Of a DNA stretch of 64,000 bases, positions 1 through 13,045 are shown piece after piece. The notes under the pieces are model-generated. The model did no database searches, was not told the origin of the DNA, and saw only the letters and a program-made list of their open reading frames with translations. Made by a program: the position numbers and the translations under genes. Origin of the DNA: Aulostomus chinensis. Lineage: Eukaryota > Chordata > Actinopteri > Syngnathiformes > Aulostomidae. The stretch's first letter is position 1; each line of letters begins with the position of its first letter. The stretch spans positions 12,887,101 through 12,951,100 of the forward strand of contig JBBMOA010000004.1 of assembly GCA_037954235.1 (NCBI GenBank), read 5' to 3'.

Positions 1-1024
1 CTCCTTAGTAGAAGTTCCTTTACCGTCCCTCAGATTGATCAATCACCTGTTCATAGGAGCTTGAAAGTAAAAGGGGACATTTTTCAGCCGGAGCAACTTC
101 CCAGCATCCACCTGCCTCCTTCACACCCGTAGCCTTGTGGGCACAAGCTTTGCATGGATGACTCACTGAATTTACTGCGGTTGTGCGTGTGTTTCCATCT
201 GTCTACATGTAGGTGTGTGTGTGTGTGTGTGCTACAAAGAAGTACACACACACACACTTATATCCATCAGAGCAGGAGAGGAGAGTCAAGCGGGAGATTG
301 ACTTTAGCAAAAAGAGCAGACAGCCGTCGCCGACTGAACGCTTGAGATGTTTCCTTCATAGCACTCAGCTTTCACAGCAGATTAAAGACACTTGCCGACT
401 GGTCTCCAGTTTAGTGGCCAAGGACCTTTGCAGAATACTGATAGCCACCAGCGTGGAGCTCCGACGGCTTTGTCGCCGCTTTCCTTTTCCATTTGGGACA
501 AACTACATCTGCACGCGCCGTTATATCCAGTCAACACTGACAGCTTAATTCAAACATTTAAAAATGGTCACGTCTTTTCTTTTTCTTTTTTTTCCCCCTT
601 TACGTATAAAACGGGGTTTTTTTTTTATATCCGTTTTTTTTTCTCGTCAAAACTAAATGAGTCACTGAGTGATGAATGAGTCACCCAGACTTGCAGAGCT
701 GTGAACCCCGTCAGAGCCATTGAGTGTCGTAAATAAAACCCTTTAAAATGGCCAATGAATCAGGCGCCTTGAGCAAAAGATAAAAAACACACTTCATATT
801 CCACTTGTTGTTGTTGTTTCTATTTCACTGTTTAAGGCAGCTTTGATGAAGGCTTCTGTCAAAGATTTCTGGATCTTTTCTCAACTTTTTAAACTGTTCC
901 TATGATGAGTTACTTAGTCAAGTATTTTAGACGTTACCTGATAGCTAACGGGGAAAGTCGCAGTTTTTTTTTTTTAATTTTTAACGTTTAAACAATGTTT
1001 TAAAGGATGTTAATCATTTCAAAC
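1..1024. other. Non-coding stretch, no gene seen
   Basis: No recognisable exon or domain. It holds a (GT)n run followed 13 bases later by an (AC)n run at 213-257, which could fold as a hairpin, and several T-rich runs at 585-650 and 965-977. Short open frames here show no family resemblance and overlap the simple repeats. Confidence 0.6.
217..257. repeat. GT/AC inverted simple repeat
   Basis: A GT run ending at 230 is followed, after a 13-base spacer, by an AC run at 244-257. The arms are perfectly complementary over about 14 bases, so a stable hairpin is possible. It is most likely a by-product of microsatellite expansion. Confidence 0.7.

Positions 1025-1056
<32 letters not shown>
1025..1056. 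repeat. (AAT)n microsatellite
   Basis: About ten tandem AAT/ATA units in AT-rich DNA. Confidence 0.9.
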
Positions 1057-1058
<2 letters not shown>

Positions 1059-1129
1059 TATCAACTGTTCAGAAATCCCGTCACATTTTCGGGATGCCAA
1101 ACAAAAACTTAATGAAATGGCGGCGATGC

Positions 1130-1335
1130 CATCCAGGTCATCAATCAATCAAAATTCATCCATTATGTTTGTGACGCGTGGAGATCAAATTACCAATTAA
1201 CGTCCTCAATTATCCCTTCAGCCTGTGATTAGATGATGTTGTAGCGGAGTTAGACGCTCAAATTGGGTTTTAATACAGTATTAAAGCTGTGCCGCATGCA
1301 CACTGACTTTTTAATTTATGCAAATTTAGTTCATC
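1130..1335. promoter_or_regulatory. Candidate conserved regulatory element with POU octamer
   Basis: Unique-looking, non-repetitive sequence dense in homeodomain-type cores (TAAT/ATTA), including a CCAATTAA core near 1193-1200. A perfect octamer ATGCAAAT lies at 1318-1325, the binding site of POU-domain (Oct) factors. No open exon structure is present. Enhancer function is inferred from motif density alone; cross-species conservation was not tested. Confidence 0.3.
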
Positions 1336-3210
1336 GGCGTGTGCTGCCTTTTTCTTCTTCTCCCCCCCCCCCGGCAAACAGTCAAATATGTATTTCCTCC
1401 AATTTCTCGGGACGGTGAAGAAGTTCATGGGCTAAAGATTCGACATGTCAGGCTGTGACTGCAAGGTGAGGAGAAAACACAAATCCACAGTGGATCCATA
1501 TTGTTGAGGCATGGCTGGGTCTTTAGTGGTTTCTCATCTGTGGGAAAACAAACTCTCCACTGCGGCTCAGCGGCTCCCTCACCTTCTCCTCCTCCTCCTC
1601 CTCCTCCTCCTCTTCCTCCCCCCCTCCTTGCTGGCCCTGTAGAGTGCAGCTCATTGATAAGGATTTCTGTCCTTGTCACCAAGGACTGATGTCATGCTGT
1701 CAACTCCCAGGCAGGCCTGTTTCTCATTTTGCGCTATTGTTTTGCTTCTCTTCTATACCTGACAGATTCCCTATCTCCTCCCTACCTCCCCCCTTTCACT
1801 GCCCCCCCCCCCCATACCATCCAATCTCTTTGCCCCAGTAGTCATTAATTCCTACAACAGTTGCCTGTAGCTGCAACCTACCAGTTATTGTTTCAATCAG
1901 CGTTGAAGACACATCAGTGCATGAAGCTCTAGCTGGATCATTGTATGAGTCCCTGTTGGTCTGAAACACATAAGAGGAACTACATGGGCCCGTTGTTCCC
2001 ACCTCCCATGCAGCCGTTCCCACCACCCACCTCCGCAGAATAGCCGCGTCTCCTGTGGCTTCACGCCTCTCGCTTTCATTAACACCGTGCAGCGGCGCGT
2101 CAGCGGTTCTTATTTACTAATTAGCAACTGATGACAAAAGCTGAGAGACACAACGGGCAAGGGGACGGCGCTGATCCTCCTCTGCGCCACCACCACGACT
2201 TAAAGTATTCGATGAGCTCTTCTCTCTTCTGCGTGTGAACGTGAGGCGGATGAGGTCTTTTAAAAATGTAATTTAGACAAAAAAAAACAGATGTAAAAGA
2301 TTGGAAGAAAAAAAAGTTTGGGAGAATTCTTCCTCCAAGGTCAAGGTTTTGCTGTGACTGTGCCTGGCCGGTGGGAAGGCAGATAAAAATGTCAAAGCGG
2401 TGAATAAGAATATAAATAATAAAGTCCTCCACCAAGCTTGCCTCAGTTGAATGGCAAATGGGTTGTTTTCTGGCCGCCCCCTTTGAGATTTTAATCTCGA
2501 CTTCTAAACGTTTTCCAGCCCTTATTTCATTTATTTTCTTTATTTTCTGTTGTCTTACAGTTGTTCCCCAGGGAAACCGTGCTCACTGCTGCTGTGTGAC
2601 CTAACACTGGTGGGGGGGGGCTGGTCTGAGACCAGCTCCAGGGGTCAGCTCATGTGAGGGTTCATGCATCCTCCGTGGATGCAAAAAAGAATCCTGAATA
2701 TTCTTCTGGAAAGAGAAAGAAGAGCAGCTCCCCATAACTATAAATGATGAAACAGGCCACTGGTCTGCTCAATGCATGCCCCCCCTCCGCAAAGTTTTTG
2801 GAGATGATGCCCCCTCCCCCCCATTTGCAGGTGGATGTGCCAGCAGCGCTCTTTCAAGTTTCGTCAAATATTGGTGCCTCCAGGGAACCCCTGGATGGCG
2901 ACGTGAGTCAAGCTGGGCTCTGGTTCTGACCAGGGGAATCAAGCTGACAGCAAGACTGATTGACAGCGGGCGGTTGGATGGCTCAACAAAATATCAAGAG
3001 TCGCAATGGGGGTGTTGATCGATTCTAACCATGGAAACTGACTCTTAACCGTTTCCACATCATTTAAACTGGAGTTAATCCACTGCAAACTGGTGAGCGG
3101 CCATTTTTTGGTGTTTTTTTGTGTGTTTGTTTTCTGGCACTCACTCGTCATGTTGAATGTGACACGCCTTAAAAACAAAAGCGTTGAAAGCAGGACGCCG
3201 GGCAGTGATT
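1336..3210. other. Non-coding stretch with polypyrimidine tracts
   Basis: No gene recognised. It contains poly-C runs near 1362-1372 and 1802-1813 and a CTC-rich polypyrimidine tract at 1584-1632. The open frames across these tracts are low-complexity artefacts rich in Pro or Gly. Confidence 0.6.
1584..1632. repeat. (CTC)n polypyrimidine tract
   Basis: Nearly pure pyrimidine on the + strand with about nine CTC units followed by C-rich sequence. Such strand-asymmetric tracts can form triplex (H-DNA) structures. Confidence 0.85.
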
Positions 3211-3211
3211 T

Positions 3212-3690
3212 GGGATGGGAATCGATAACCGGTTCTGAGTCAGACTAACTAATCGATTCTATCAGAATTGTACACCTCCGACGTTACCAAGTCCTCTTAA
3301 CGATTCTCAATTTCCCTGCATGACGTTTTCCGGTTTTCAAGAGGTTTCGCATCGTAGTACACTGCATCACGCTCTGCGACAAATCAGACGACACGAGGCA
3401 GCAGCATCTCATCCGTATCCACCATCTTCAGCAGCATCATGGAGAGGAAGAAGCGGTCGAAAATCTGGCACCATTTCACGAAATGCAACAAAAATGCTGC
3501 CGTATGCAATCAGTGCAATGCCATGATATCACGCAAAGGTGGGAATACCAAGCAACATGCAGAAGCATTTGTCCTCCAGGCACGGTGAGAAATTACAAGA
3601 CCGCCATGTGTTTGACCGCCTGCATACGGGCGCTGATGTTGCTGGCCAAATAAGCTCCTCCGTTGACGTTCACATTAAATATCCTGCGTG
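3212..3690 (+). mobile_element. hAT-type DNA transposon relic (5' part)
   Basis: The segment begins with a sequence containing AATCGATAACCGGTTCTG and a nearby ATCGATTC, a layout I associate with the 5' non-coding ends of BED-finger hAT transposons. It runs into a BED zinc-finger coding start at 3439. Only the 5' part is seen: the reading frame is lost by about 3675 and no DDE catalytic or hAT dimerisation region follows. Terminal inverted repeats and an 8-bp target duplication were not located, so the boundaries are approximate. Confidence 0.55.
3439..3676 (+). pseudogene. BED zinc-finger (hAT transposase N-terminus) pseudogene
   Basis: From the ATG at 3439 the frame reads a basic start followed by KIWHHFTKC and a zinc-binding Cys-x2-Cys (residues 23 and 26, CNQC), then ISRKGGNTK. 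One extra base at about 3550-3553 shifts the frame. In the next frame the sequence continues with QKHLSSRH, the His-x4-His half of the BED finger. After this the second frame runs to about 3676 and stops. The aromatic and CxxC...HxxxxH spacing is that of BED fingers in hAT transposases and ZBED proteins. The gene is broken and truncated. Confidence 0.65.
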
Positions 3691-3699
3691 AGCACGCTG

Positions 3700-6600
3700 T
3701 CGCCTTGCAAGAGAAAGAATTAGTGTTGCTTGTAGTGCAGAAGAATGTGTAGAACTCCTGTTGGGCCACTCAATGAACTCCTCAAGAACTGATAAGGATA
3801 TTCAGATTCTACAATGGCATCGATATGTAGATATTAGCGTTCTCACTGTTTGATGCGCGGGTCTTTGTTAAAAAGTACTTTATTAATCCTCCAAAAGGGT
3901 AAATGAGTAACAGAAGAAATAACAGCCGACGCAACTGTGATGGCAGTGCGACTGACTTCATAACTGAAAGAAGTTTATATGTTTTACCAAGAAGTAAGAA
4001 ATACTTCAATGTAGGTTTTTCTTGTTTTAAAACATGAAAATAGTAAAACTTCCTTTTTACGCTTGGAAACGGTTTAAACGCTTCCTCGGGATGGGCAGCT
4101 GTGTTTCACACATGTGCTCAGGCGTGCCTGCGAAGCGCGCTGGGAGAACAGATAGATAACAACTTTTATGCATTCTCATAAAGAAAGAATGAGCCACCTG
4201 CAAAACCCGGGAGTTGTGAATGACATCACGGACGCCTTAAAGAAGAAGCCCTCGTCATTCTTAGGTTATTGGATAATGGAAGATGAAGGTTAAAGGTCAG
4301 TCTCCTACTCAACTTAGACTAATATTCCACCACCAATAACCTTGCCACGCACCAGCCTTTTTCTAAAATGTATTGGTGTCTTTACAGATTGTTTTGACAT
4401 CCTCTTCCACTGGTCCTCATCCTTTTTGCCTCTCTGAACCCCCCCCCCCCCCCGGGTGTCTCAAGCCTCGGTGAGTAGGCGCCGGCCGCTCTGATCCTCC
4501 CAACGTGAAACCACGCCTGACCCTGATGCATCACTCGCTAACGGGCACAGAGGAGAGAAACACAGAGGGAGAAAATAGAAGAGAAGGCTGCTATCCATCT
4601 CCTGCAGCAGTTCAGTGTACAGTAGATCAGTGGTCTTGTCCTGCTTTCATCTCCCAACTTGAGCACTCTGCCACATGGCCTACACACACACACACACAAA
4701 CACACAAAAACATCTATCTAAGCCTCGGAGCCTCTCTATTCCTCTGTCTCCACATCGGGCCAGTCTGGATCTCTCACAAAAAACACACTTTCAACCACAC
4801 TCGCAAAAACACACACACACACACACTCGTACACACACCACTCTGGAATATTCTCGTAACACTCCTTATGAAACAGACCCATGTAATCCTTTGTGTTTTA
4901 TTTCTGATGGGAGCTGGATTTTTTTGCCCGGGGTGAAATTCGTCTGTTCACAGCCCTGCATAGCTTCTTTCACTTTCATTACAATTTCCCTTGATCCACT
5001 TTTTGGTTGTTAAAGGGAAGATTGCACAATTGCGCAAAATGGAAATTTCCAAGCCGATGTTGGTACGTCGGATTGGTAGACTGCATACAATTTCCCGAGG
5101 TGCCCATAAAGCTTTGCACCAAAACATGCCACCCTCTGTAGTAAAAGCCTTCAGGATGTAATCTCCTCACCTTCACCCAAGGGGGTTTAAATACGTCATT
5201 TTCTTCCAATTTAGTGCCACATTAACCTTCTGCAACTAGCACTTACAACCTTGGGTTAATCCACATTAGCCAGTTAAGTGAAATCTTCCCAAACAATGAT
5301 GCAGGAGAGTGCAAAGCGCTGGCTTATCGCAGGAAAACATCATTCGACTGATCATTTCAGCAACACGGGAGCGCAGCAAAGAGTGCAGACCCCAGCTGAC
5401 GTCGGTATGAAACGCTTCATATTTTGAGAGTGCAGAGTGCATTCACACTGAGAAGTACTGGAAAATGCAGTGTGCTCCCTGAGTACTCAAAACAGGCAGA
5501 AAATTTAGTCTGGAATGATCAACACAATCGACCAATGCCTTCATAGTGGTGAGGCACAAGTGATGGCACATTTTTCTCAACTTTTGCAGTGGCTGCAAGG
5601 ATAGCAGCAGCAGCCTGATAATGGTAAATGTGCCTGCATTGCTGTAAGGTATACATAGTTTTTGCTTTAAGCACCATTATACATATATATATATATATAT
5701 ATATATAAAATAAATAAATAAAACTATTAACTGTTGTCCGCAATGTTTGTTTGGTCTGCAATGATTTGTACCGTTAGCATGCCGGCTAACGTTCGCATCA
5801 GCGACATGTCCCTAGCTCTGGTGGAACATTTTTATCAGGCATTAATGTTGCGCCACGTTTGGTGATACAAATAATTTAAAAATAAATAAATAAATACACC
5901 AAGGAGGAAATGTGCAACATGGCAGTGAACGATTCGGGACAACACGGAAAGATTTGTGCACTCCACAATGACTGCTCTGCATTGACGTGTACTATGTGTA
6001 GCGGATGTATGCAATTTGTAACACAACCCTTCAAATAAGTTGGACTTGCTGAATGTTTCCATTTCTCCCGTCCTTAAGTATCAATTAAATACCTGACGTG
6101 TGAAAGGCAGGTGTAGCCAATGATGAACTCACCTTCTACATGAAAGCATGAACTACACTTCCAAGTCTCATTAACTTGCTTGCTTATGTTTGGCAATTAT
6201 CGAAAATAAAACTGCGTTTTGGTCAAGGGAACTCACGGTGATGCTAACTTCCTTGTTAGCCAACTAAAATACATCATCCCTGCTGTGCTGTGTGACTGAC
6301 CTTCTAAGTAAGTTGTGAAAACGTTCAAGAAAAGGTCATTCCCTATCGTCCGAGGAGGAACGAGTGAAAGGAGTGGTCACTGAGAGTGATTTAATGTCAT
6401 CCATCTTAAACCTCACCTCACTGCACTTTACAACCCCTAGCTTTCCACTCTTACCCCATTTGAACCTCACTCACAGCTCCATCACTGACCGCTGCTGCCC
6501 GCCCAGGGTGCAGCCCGAGGTTGTCTTTTCCTCCACATTAGTTTGTCATTTCCATTCAAATGGAAGTGCTTTCTCCATGAACTTCAACACATTTTCGTTA

Positions 6601-7880
6601 GAAATGTGTTCCATCCACGCTTTTTGAGAGAAAGCTCTCTAAGTACACCTTTCCATTAGCTTTGAAAAGACAGCGTGGTTGCATCAGATTGGGTCTGTAA
6701 ATGTTGGAATATCAGACGGCCGTTTCAGTTCATTTAAAAAGCAGGTTTAGTCAAGGCCATCTCAGAAAGATTATCCCCAGCATGGGCTGCTACGACATCA
6801 GGTTGCACTGCAACGGGCTAACGCGATCCCAGCTTCTATAGAACTTTTGAACATAGAATAATCATGAAAACTGTGTTTTTTGCTGTATTTTGAGGCACAT
6901 GAGCATCCCAGCGATCCAAAAATCTTGTATCCGCACAATGTTACAGTCATTGAACTGTTTAACCACACCAACTAGTCCCTGTTGGTCAATGAACACGTTA
7001 TGTTTGTGTTTATGAAGTGGTGCGGAGGCCCGTATATGCCAATGAAAGAACAAAAACTTGAACTGTTTGAAATTCTTTGTGATTAAAGATCCAAATTGTA
7101 AAGTTCTTTTCGAAAAAATGTCGAAAATTAGTAATTTTTGAAGAAAAGAGAATTGAAACTTGATTTCAAAAATATTAATCAATTTGAGTCTGTAAAACAC
7201 CAAGAAATAATGAGTTCCCACAAGTTTTCACCAATTTTTTTTCATCATTCAGTGTCAAAAGTTTTATTTTAATCTTGACTATTAATTTTTAAAGTCGTCA
7301 TCAAAAGAAAATGTTGCAAATTATGAGATGATACCTCAATTGTCATTTTTTTCAGTCAAAAATCTGACTTACGATGTATAATTATTATAAAACAACACTG
7401 TTCTTTTTATTTTTAACTTTATTTCAGTAATTTTCCTTGTGGAAATGAGCTACACATGTCATTGTGGGCACGATGTAGCTTCAACTTGCTTTGTACCATC
7501 CAAGAATTTAACTCCTGAGTTGTTAATCTGGTAATTCAGCCTTGAGAGTACAACATAGATACTTCAAACCCGGAGCAGATTGCTGTGCCTCAGAAAATGA
7601 TGCCTTATGATTTGAGCTGGAGTGGTAAGAGCCGGTGTTGTAACGCAGACTTCTTCCTCTTTTCCTGTGCATCATGGAGCTATTTGAGACTATTTCTTAT
7701 CCTCTTCCTCCTTTTATGAGTGCTTGCGTTATTTGCCCAGATGTCACGACTGTGATGCATGGGAGCATGAAGTTTTGTGCCCGTTATGGTATAGTGGCAT
7801 TGTGCCCATTATGGTTTAGAAAACAGTGACTGAACAGATGCTATGTTTCAAGACAGTAGGCCCCTAGTGAAAGCAGCGTG
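3700..7880. other. Non-coding stretch, no gene seen
   Basis: No exon-like segment recognised. It contains a poly-C run (4439-4453), short CA runs (about 4681-4702 and 4808-4827), an (AT)n run (5683-5706) and AAAT repeats (5706-5722 and 5879-5896). Motifs such as GCTAACGTTCGC near 5783 suggest old dispersed repeats, but none was assigned to a family. Confidence 0.55.
5683..5722. repeat. (AT)n and (AAAT)n microsatellite
   Basis: An alternating AT run followed directly by AAAT units. Confidence 0.85.
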
Positions 7881-7886
7881 CGCGCA

Positions 7887-7888
<2 letters not shown>

Positions 7889-7948
<60 letters not shown>

Positions 7949-7994
7949 CACACTCTCTCTCTCTCACACACACACACACACAGACACACACACA
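7889..7994. repeat. (CA)n compound microsatellite
   Basis: A long CA array interrupted by CT and CTCA units near 7945-7970, then a further CA run. The Cys/Val-rich minus-strand open frame over it is an artefact of the repeat. Confidence 0.95.
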
Positions 7995-10900
7995 AACCCG
8001 CCATAGCTGGAAGCAGTTATGACAGAATTTCTGCCTTATTTGGGTTTTTGTGTCAGTCATGACTTTGGGCTATAATGTCAACTTCCTCTGCAGACTCGCA
8101 GGGCTGAGGTGGCCCCTGCAGGACGGTGCTGAGCTGGCTGAGCATCTGGTGAGAGGAAGCAGCCTACGGAACCCCTCTCCAAAACTTAAGAGGAACACAC
8201 CCGTAACAAGTTTCTCCCTCACCGCAGCGAGAAGCCTGTGTAGCATGATACTATCGCTTCAGAACTGGGAGATTGCATGAACTCTGAGTTCACCTAATCT
8301 AATAATAAGAGGGTGTCTGATCTCTCCTGGTCTCTGCCTGAGGGGAAATACATACAGCTGTAAGGAAAGTGGTGATTTATTTTGCCCTGGGATGAATGCT
8401 GTCGGCCATTAGTGGCACCATGAAGGGCGCAGTGACTAAAAGAAGGATTATATATGTGGTCCGTCCATCAGGATCCCATTTTACTGTTAACTCGCCTGCG
8501 TAAATCGTAGACACATTTATTAAAATTTACAGCAATAGTTTTGGCGTATTTGAGGCGAATAGATACATCGTTGTTCCTCAATCACTGGGTTGGGGCCCCT
8601 GGGTGGGCCGGGAGCGTCCCACAGGAAGCTGCCGAATACTTTAAAGTTTAAACTCACTTTTTTCAAGGGGATTTTTTTTTTTCCTCGTTAAGTGGACAAT
8701 TAATCTTAAACTATGACTGAAGGGACTTGTTCACATTATACTGAAATATTACAGTAATTATCAATGTCATAATTTGAGATGCTCTGCAAGCTAACTGCTA
8801 ACATTAGACGCTCGTGTTGTTTTTTTTTATAATTATTATTATTATTATTAGATCAGGGTAAGCCATAATAACCTTTTTATAGGTCTGGGCCAGTTACAAG
8901 CAGCCTTACAGTAGAAAGGGTTGAAATGTCTCAGCTGTATTATTTAATATTAGCATATTTATTAGCAACTAACAGTTATTTGAGTCTCGCCATGTGCTTC
9001 ACACCATTATCTGAACACCGGCTTTTATTGGGGAATTCCTAAACATTTCAGTCGATTCTAGCTGAAAGTCATAATGTGCAGAATTCTGGTCCCCCCCAGC
9101 GTCAGTGACACCACAGCGGTAGGAGACACACAGATAAACTCAATGTTTCAATAACATTTTTGTATTCTATGAATCAAATAAAAAGCCAATATTTATTGGC
9201 CTCAAAAGTATGCAACGTTGACAAAATGTCCAGTGTTCAAGGTTAAAATTGTCGGAAAGTGTTGTGAAAAGCTTGCAGGAGCACAGACTTTCCCTGAAAT
9301 TAAAATAAGGACAAGAGAAAATATTCATTTAAAAAAAACAAAAACAAAAAAACAACCTTTTTCAATCACATTAAATGTCAGGTTCCCTGATTCATGACCC
9401 ATTTTACTGTACTATTCTTTTTATGAAGTCAGAAACCGGCACTGACAGAGCACTGCTTGTGGGGAATTTTCATTGTTAGGACAACCATTAATGATTTGAT
9501 ACACAGTCTCTCTCTGCAGGGGGGGGGAGGGGGACTGAATATGAGCGACAAATCACTGATTGAAAAGTAAAGTGATTCTGAACGCAGCATTACACAGAGT
9601 GTTTGGGCGAGGCTCCCTGCAGCGATCCTGGCAGGAGACAATGTTGGTTAGTCAGAGTCTTATCCCTCATTAGTGATCGGTGTCTCGGCCACCAGGCTGC
9701 CATTATCACTTGGATACGTGAGCTATTAAAAGTGGAACCAGCAGAGTGAAAGGGGGGGAGGGGGGTATCTGAAAAACACTCAGGAACAGGAGAAGTGGCG
9801 GCGTGTCTTGTGGCATATGGTAGGGGAATCTGGGTAGTAGTCCCGCCAAGTTTCAAACATCTTTCAGGTCAAAAAGGTCTTCCACTGGAATGTGGAAGTG
9901 CTGGGCATTCGAGCAGCCACCTGTCCATCTCAGTGTGTAGGCGCCAATCTATTCGCCAGGCTTAACCGGAGGTTCGAACAACGCCACGGGTTCCCCCGTC
10001 CAAAAGTTGATTTTTTTTTTTTTTTTTTTACACTTGATTCATTACAGAAAAAACTTTCTGTTCAGATATTCTTCAAAATGAACACTGCTCGGGGTATTTG
10101 AGGCGTGGCTGCAGTTATTACATGCAAAAAGGTCGGCTCTGCACAAACTACACCACGGACTCATTCTCCTTCAGTCTCACCTCAGCTAGCTTTCCTTTGA
10201 AGACCTTTACTGTAAGCAACAATCTCTCTTTTCCCTTTTATTGTCAGCAACATTAAGACATATGAATGCCTTCATCAACAAAACTTCATCAACTCAAAAA
10301 GTAAGTTGAATTATGTGAAGCTTGTGTTCACCACGGATGAGGGAACAGGACATTCAAGAACGCTAACTTGCAAAGCTCATTTATTTCTACGTTATGGACT
10401 CATTTTGTCGTCGTGTTTCCATTAAACTTTCTAGAAAATTCAAGAGAAAAAAGGAGATTTGGATTAAGCAGATTTTCATGAATTAGCTTGGCTTGGATAA
10501 ACCAGCCTACGCGATGCTAATTTTTGTGAGAGGACGCTGGTATCGGTAATGCTATGCATGGCCGCATCAGAGCAGAGGAAGTCGTGGCGGTCCTATTTAC
10601 GCCTCACATTAGAGGAAACTTTCAGGGGTTGTTTATTTTTTCCAACCTGAACCTTTTTAGAAAATCGCTCCAGCATAAAGCAAGTGCAGAGCTGTGCTCC
10701 TACCGCCAGAAAAAGCTAAGTGTTATCCAACAGGGCGACTGGCAACCTTCAAATTATGCCCACTAAAAGTGCATGCTTTCCCCCACGGATAGGCCCAGAT
10801 TGTTATTTCCATGGAGTCTTCCAGTAGAACTGAGTTCAATCCATCCGACATTTTAGTTAGAGTTTGACAGTTTATGAGAACCATCCACCTTCAAGTGCAC

Positions 10901-12929
10901 ACTCCAGTGTCAACAGGTCACTGCCAAATTGCACTGGTTGGGGTGCAAAATATAATTTTGGCTCACAGCAATTCCATTTGGTTACTGCAATATGCAGCTC
11001 TTTAGCATCCGAGGCAACACCTTGACACAAATCTGTTCCCAATTTCACCTTCTCCCAGCCTCCCTCAATCTTTTCCCCACAATTACCTCGGCTGTTTTTG
11101 CATGTGTGAGCCCAGGCACTTGTACTGGGAAGTGTCAGTATTTGCTTTCAAGGCATTTAGCGAAGGCTATTGTGCCCTGGGTACAATCAGGGAAAAGACA
11201 CAAGCAGCAAATGCTTCTCCACGTGGGTGCGTAACTTCATGGCTGTGGCCTATTCAGCTTGCTCAGTCATGGCCAGCAGTTCTATTGTTCTTAATGTCAA
11301 TGGATCTTATCTGCTAATGAATCAGAGAAAAGGACAAAATGGAAGCTGTTTTTTTTAATGCGCGGCGGTGCCTTCGTGCTTCTCGTAAAAGCCATGGGAA
11401 GCAGAGTTACAAAGGAATCACATATCCGACTCTTGTGGTTGAATTCCCATGACCGTGTGAATAATTGTATTCAAGATAAAGGTTTTGGAAACAGTTTGAA
11501 GTTATCTGAAGGTAACTGTGCCCATGATTCCAGAGGGGTTCCCTGGAACTTTTCACAGATACTTCTTTCAGGGCACTGATATTCAGTGCAAGAAATACAG
11601 ATGCGGCTGTATCCCGATTGGATTTTGCTTTTTTATTTCACCACCTGCAAAGAAAAAAGTCGTTTCAATGCATGAAGTTGTGCTCAAAGTACAATGCACT
11701 TACTAAACTAGCAGGGTTGCATCAGGTATATTCAACAGTAGCCTAAATTGAACTCAAGTTCTGCCTTAGGAGGGGGTTTATGGGAACATTTTAAGGGGTT
11801 GCACCGGCTGAAATAGTTCCAAAGTAGGCTTAGTTGCTAGACGGCCACTACCTCTGGGCCATGCTACCCCTTAAGGGACAGCTTAAGTATAGACGCTGTA
11901 AGAGGCTTTTAATGGCGGAACATTGCGAGTGCCTTTTCTTTATACCCCATTATATGCTACCACCTCCAAAAATTCACAAAAAAAACTAAGAACACAAACT
12001 CCTTTCAAATTGGGCAAAAAAAAAAACCCCACATCCCACATCTGGTCTTTGTCCCACAGAACCTTTAAGATGACACACCAAAGCTTCTCATGGATACGGA
12101 GAGCTCCAGGTAAGCATTTGCAGTCAAGACAGGTCTGTTCAAACCAATGCATGTTTGATAAGCAACGTGGCACAACATGTATGCAGAAATAACTCCCACA
12201 AGCCCCACATCCCCGCAGCCTTTAACTTCATTTGACACTCCGTGTGTTCATCAGCAGAAACATCTGGCCTACAATGGTTTGCCATGTTAATGTGGCGCCG
12301 TGTCTTTGTCAAGCTACTTCAATTGCAAGCCTACCCGTCATACATTTCCAGCTATATGGGAATATTTGATTTTTATTGAGAGAGCAGATTTATCTCCACC
12401 TACAGGGAGCTGTGCCCAACCGAGTGACATTAAAAGCATTAACGTAAACCTGATTTTCTGCAGTCCATCCCGCTCCCATGAATTCTTACCGAAGTTAAGT
12501 CCTGCCAGTGGCTTTGCTTGTCCTTCCTTCAGAAAGGTGGAGCAGAGGGATGATAACTATTAAGATCCTCTAAAGGGATATTTCAAATCGGTTTCTCCTG
12601 TTCTGGTCCACACGTGTTCATTTTGCATCGCATTTCCCTGGTGACGTCTCAAACCTGTATTTCACTGTCTGCGAACACGCAAGGGTTCACATGGCAACAC
12701 TTGAAGCGCGCATAGCTGCCAATATTTTTGTGACCACACAGACTCATCTTTGAGACACGATGCAACAAGAGCAGCAACTGCACTTGTAAACCCATTTGGA
12801 TGTCGACTTTGGTGAGCAATTCTACGCAAAAGAGACAAACCAGCTTTTCTTCATGCATGTATGTTGCCATGGTTATTTGCTATTATTTAATCTGCAGTGC
12901 ACATGTGTGGTGTGTCCCCTCCTCCATGT
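7995..12929. other. Non-coding stretch, no gene seen
   Basis: No supported gene. A short segment at 8095-8150 is flanked by a CTGCAG acceptor-like and a GTGAGA donor-like sequence, but it has no recognisable product. Homopolymer runs occur at 8671-8681, 9518-9532, 10010-10029 and 12016-12026. Short T/A-rich and ATT-repeat runs lie near 8821-8850. Nothing else could be assigned. Confidence 0.5.
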
Positions 12930-13045
12930 CAGCAATGCCCACACCCTGGGTGGGGGTCAGCAAAAGGGCTTTTCTGTGTGGAGTCTGCATGTTCTCCCCT
13001 TGTCCCCAGGGGTGTCCTGTACAGGAAACCCTCACAAAAGAAATG
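12930..13045 (+). mobile_element. Worn DANA/HE1-like SINE fragment
   Basis: It contains TTTCTGTGTGGAGTCTGC followed by ATGTTCTCCCC at about 12972-13000, the body of the SINE seen intact at 53864 and 30888. The tRNA-like head and the 3' tail are too diverged to place. It is an old, decayed copy. Confidence 0.6.

Noticed and set aside
8095..8150. Short plus-strand segment between CTCTGCAG and CTG|GTGAGAGG
   Set aside because: Splice-like flanks, but only about 18 open codons, no recognisable product and no partner exon. Chance signals of this strength are frequent in 64 kb.
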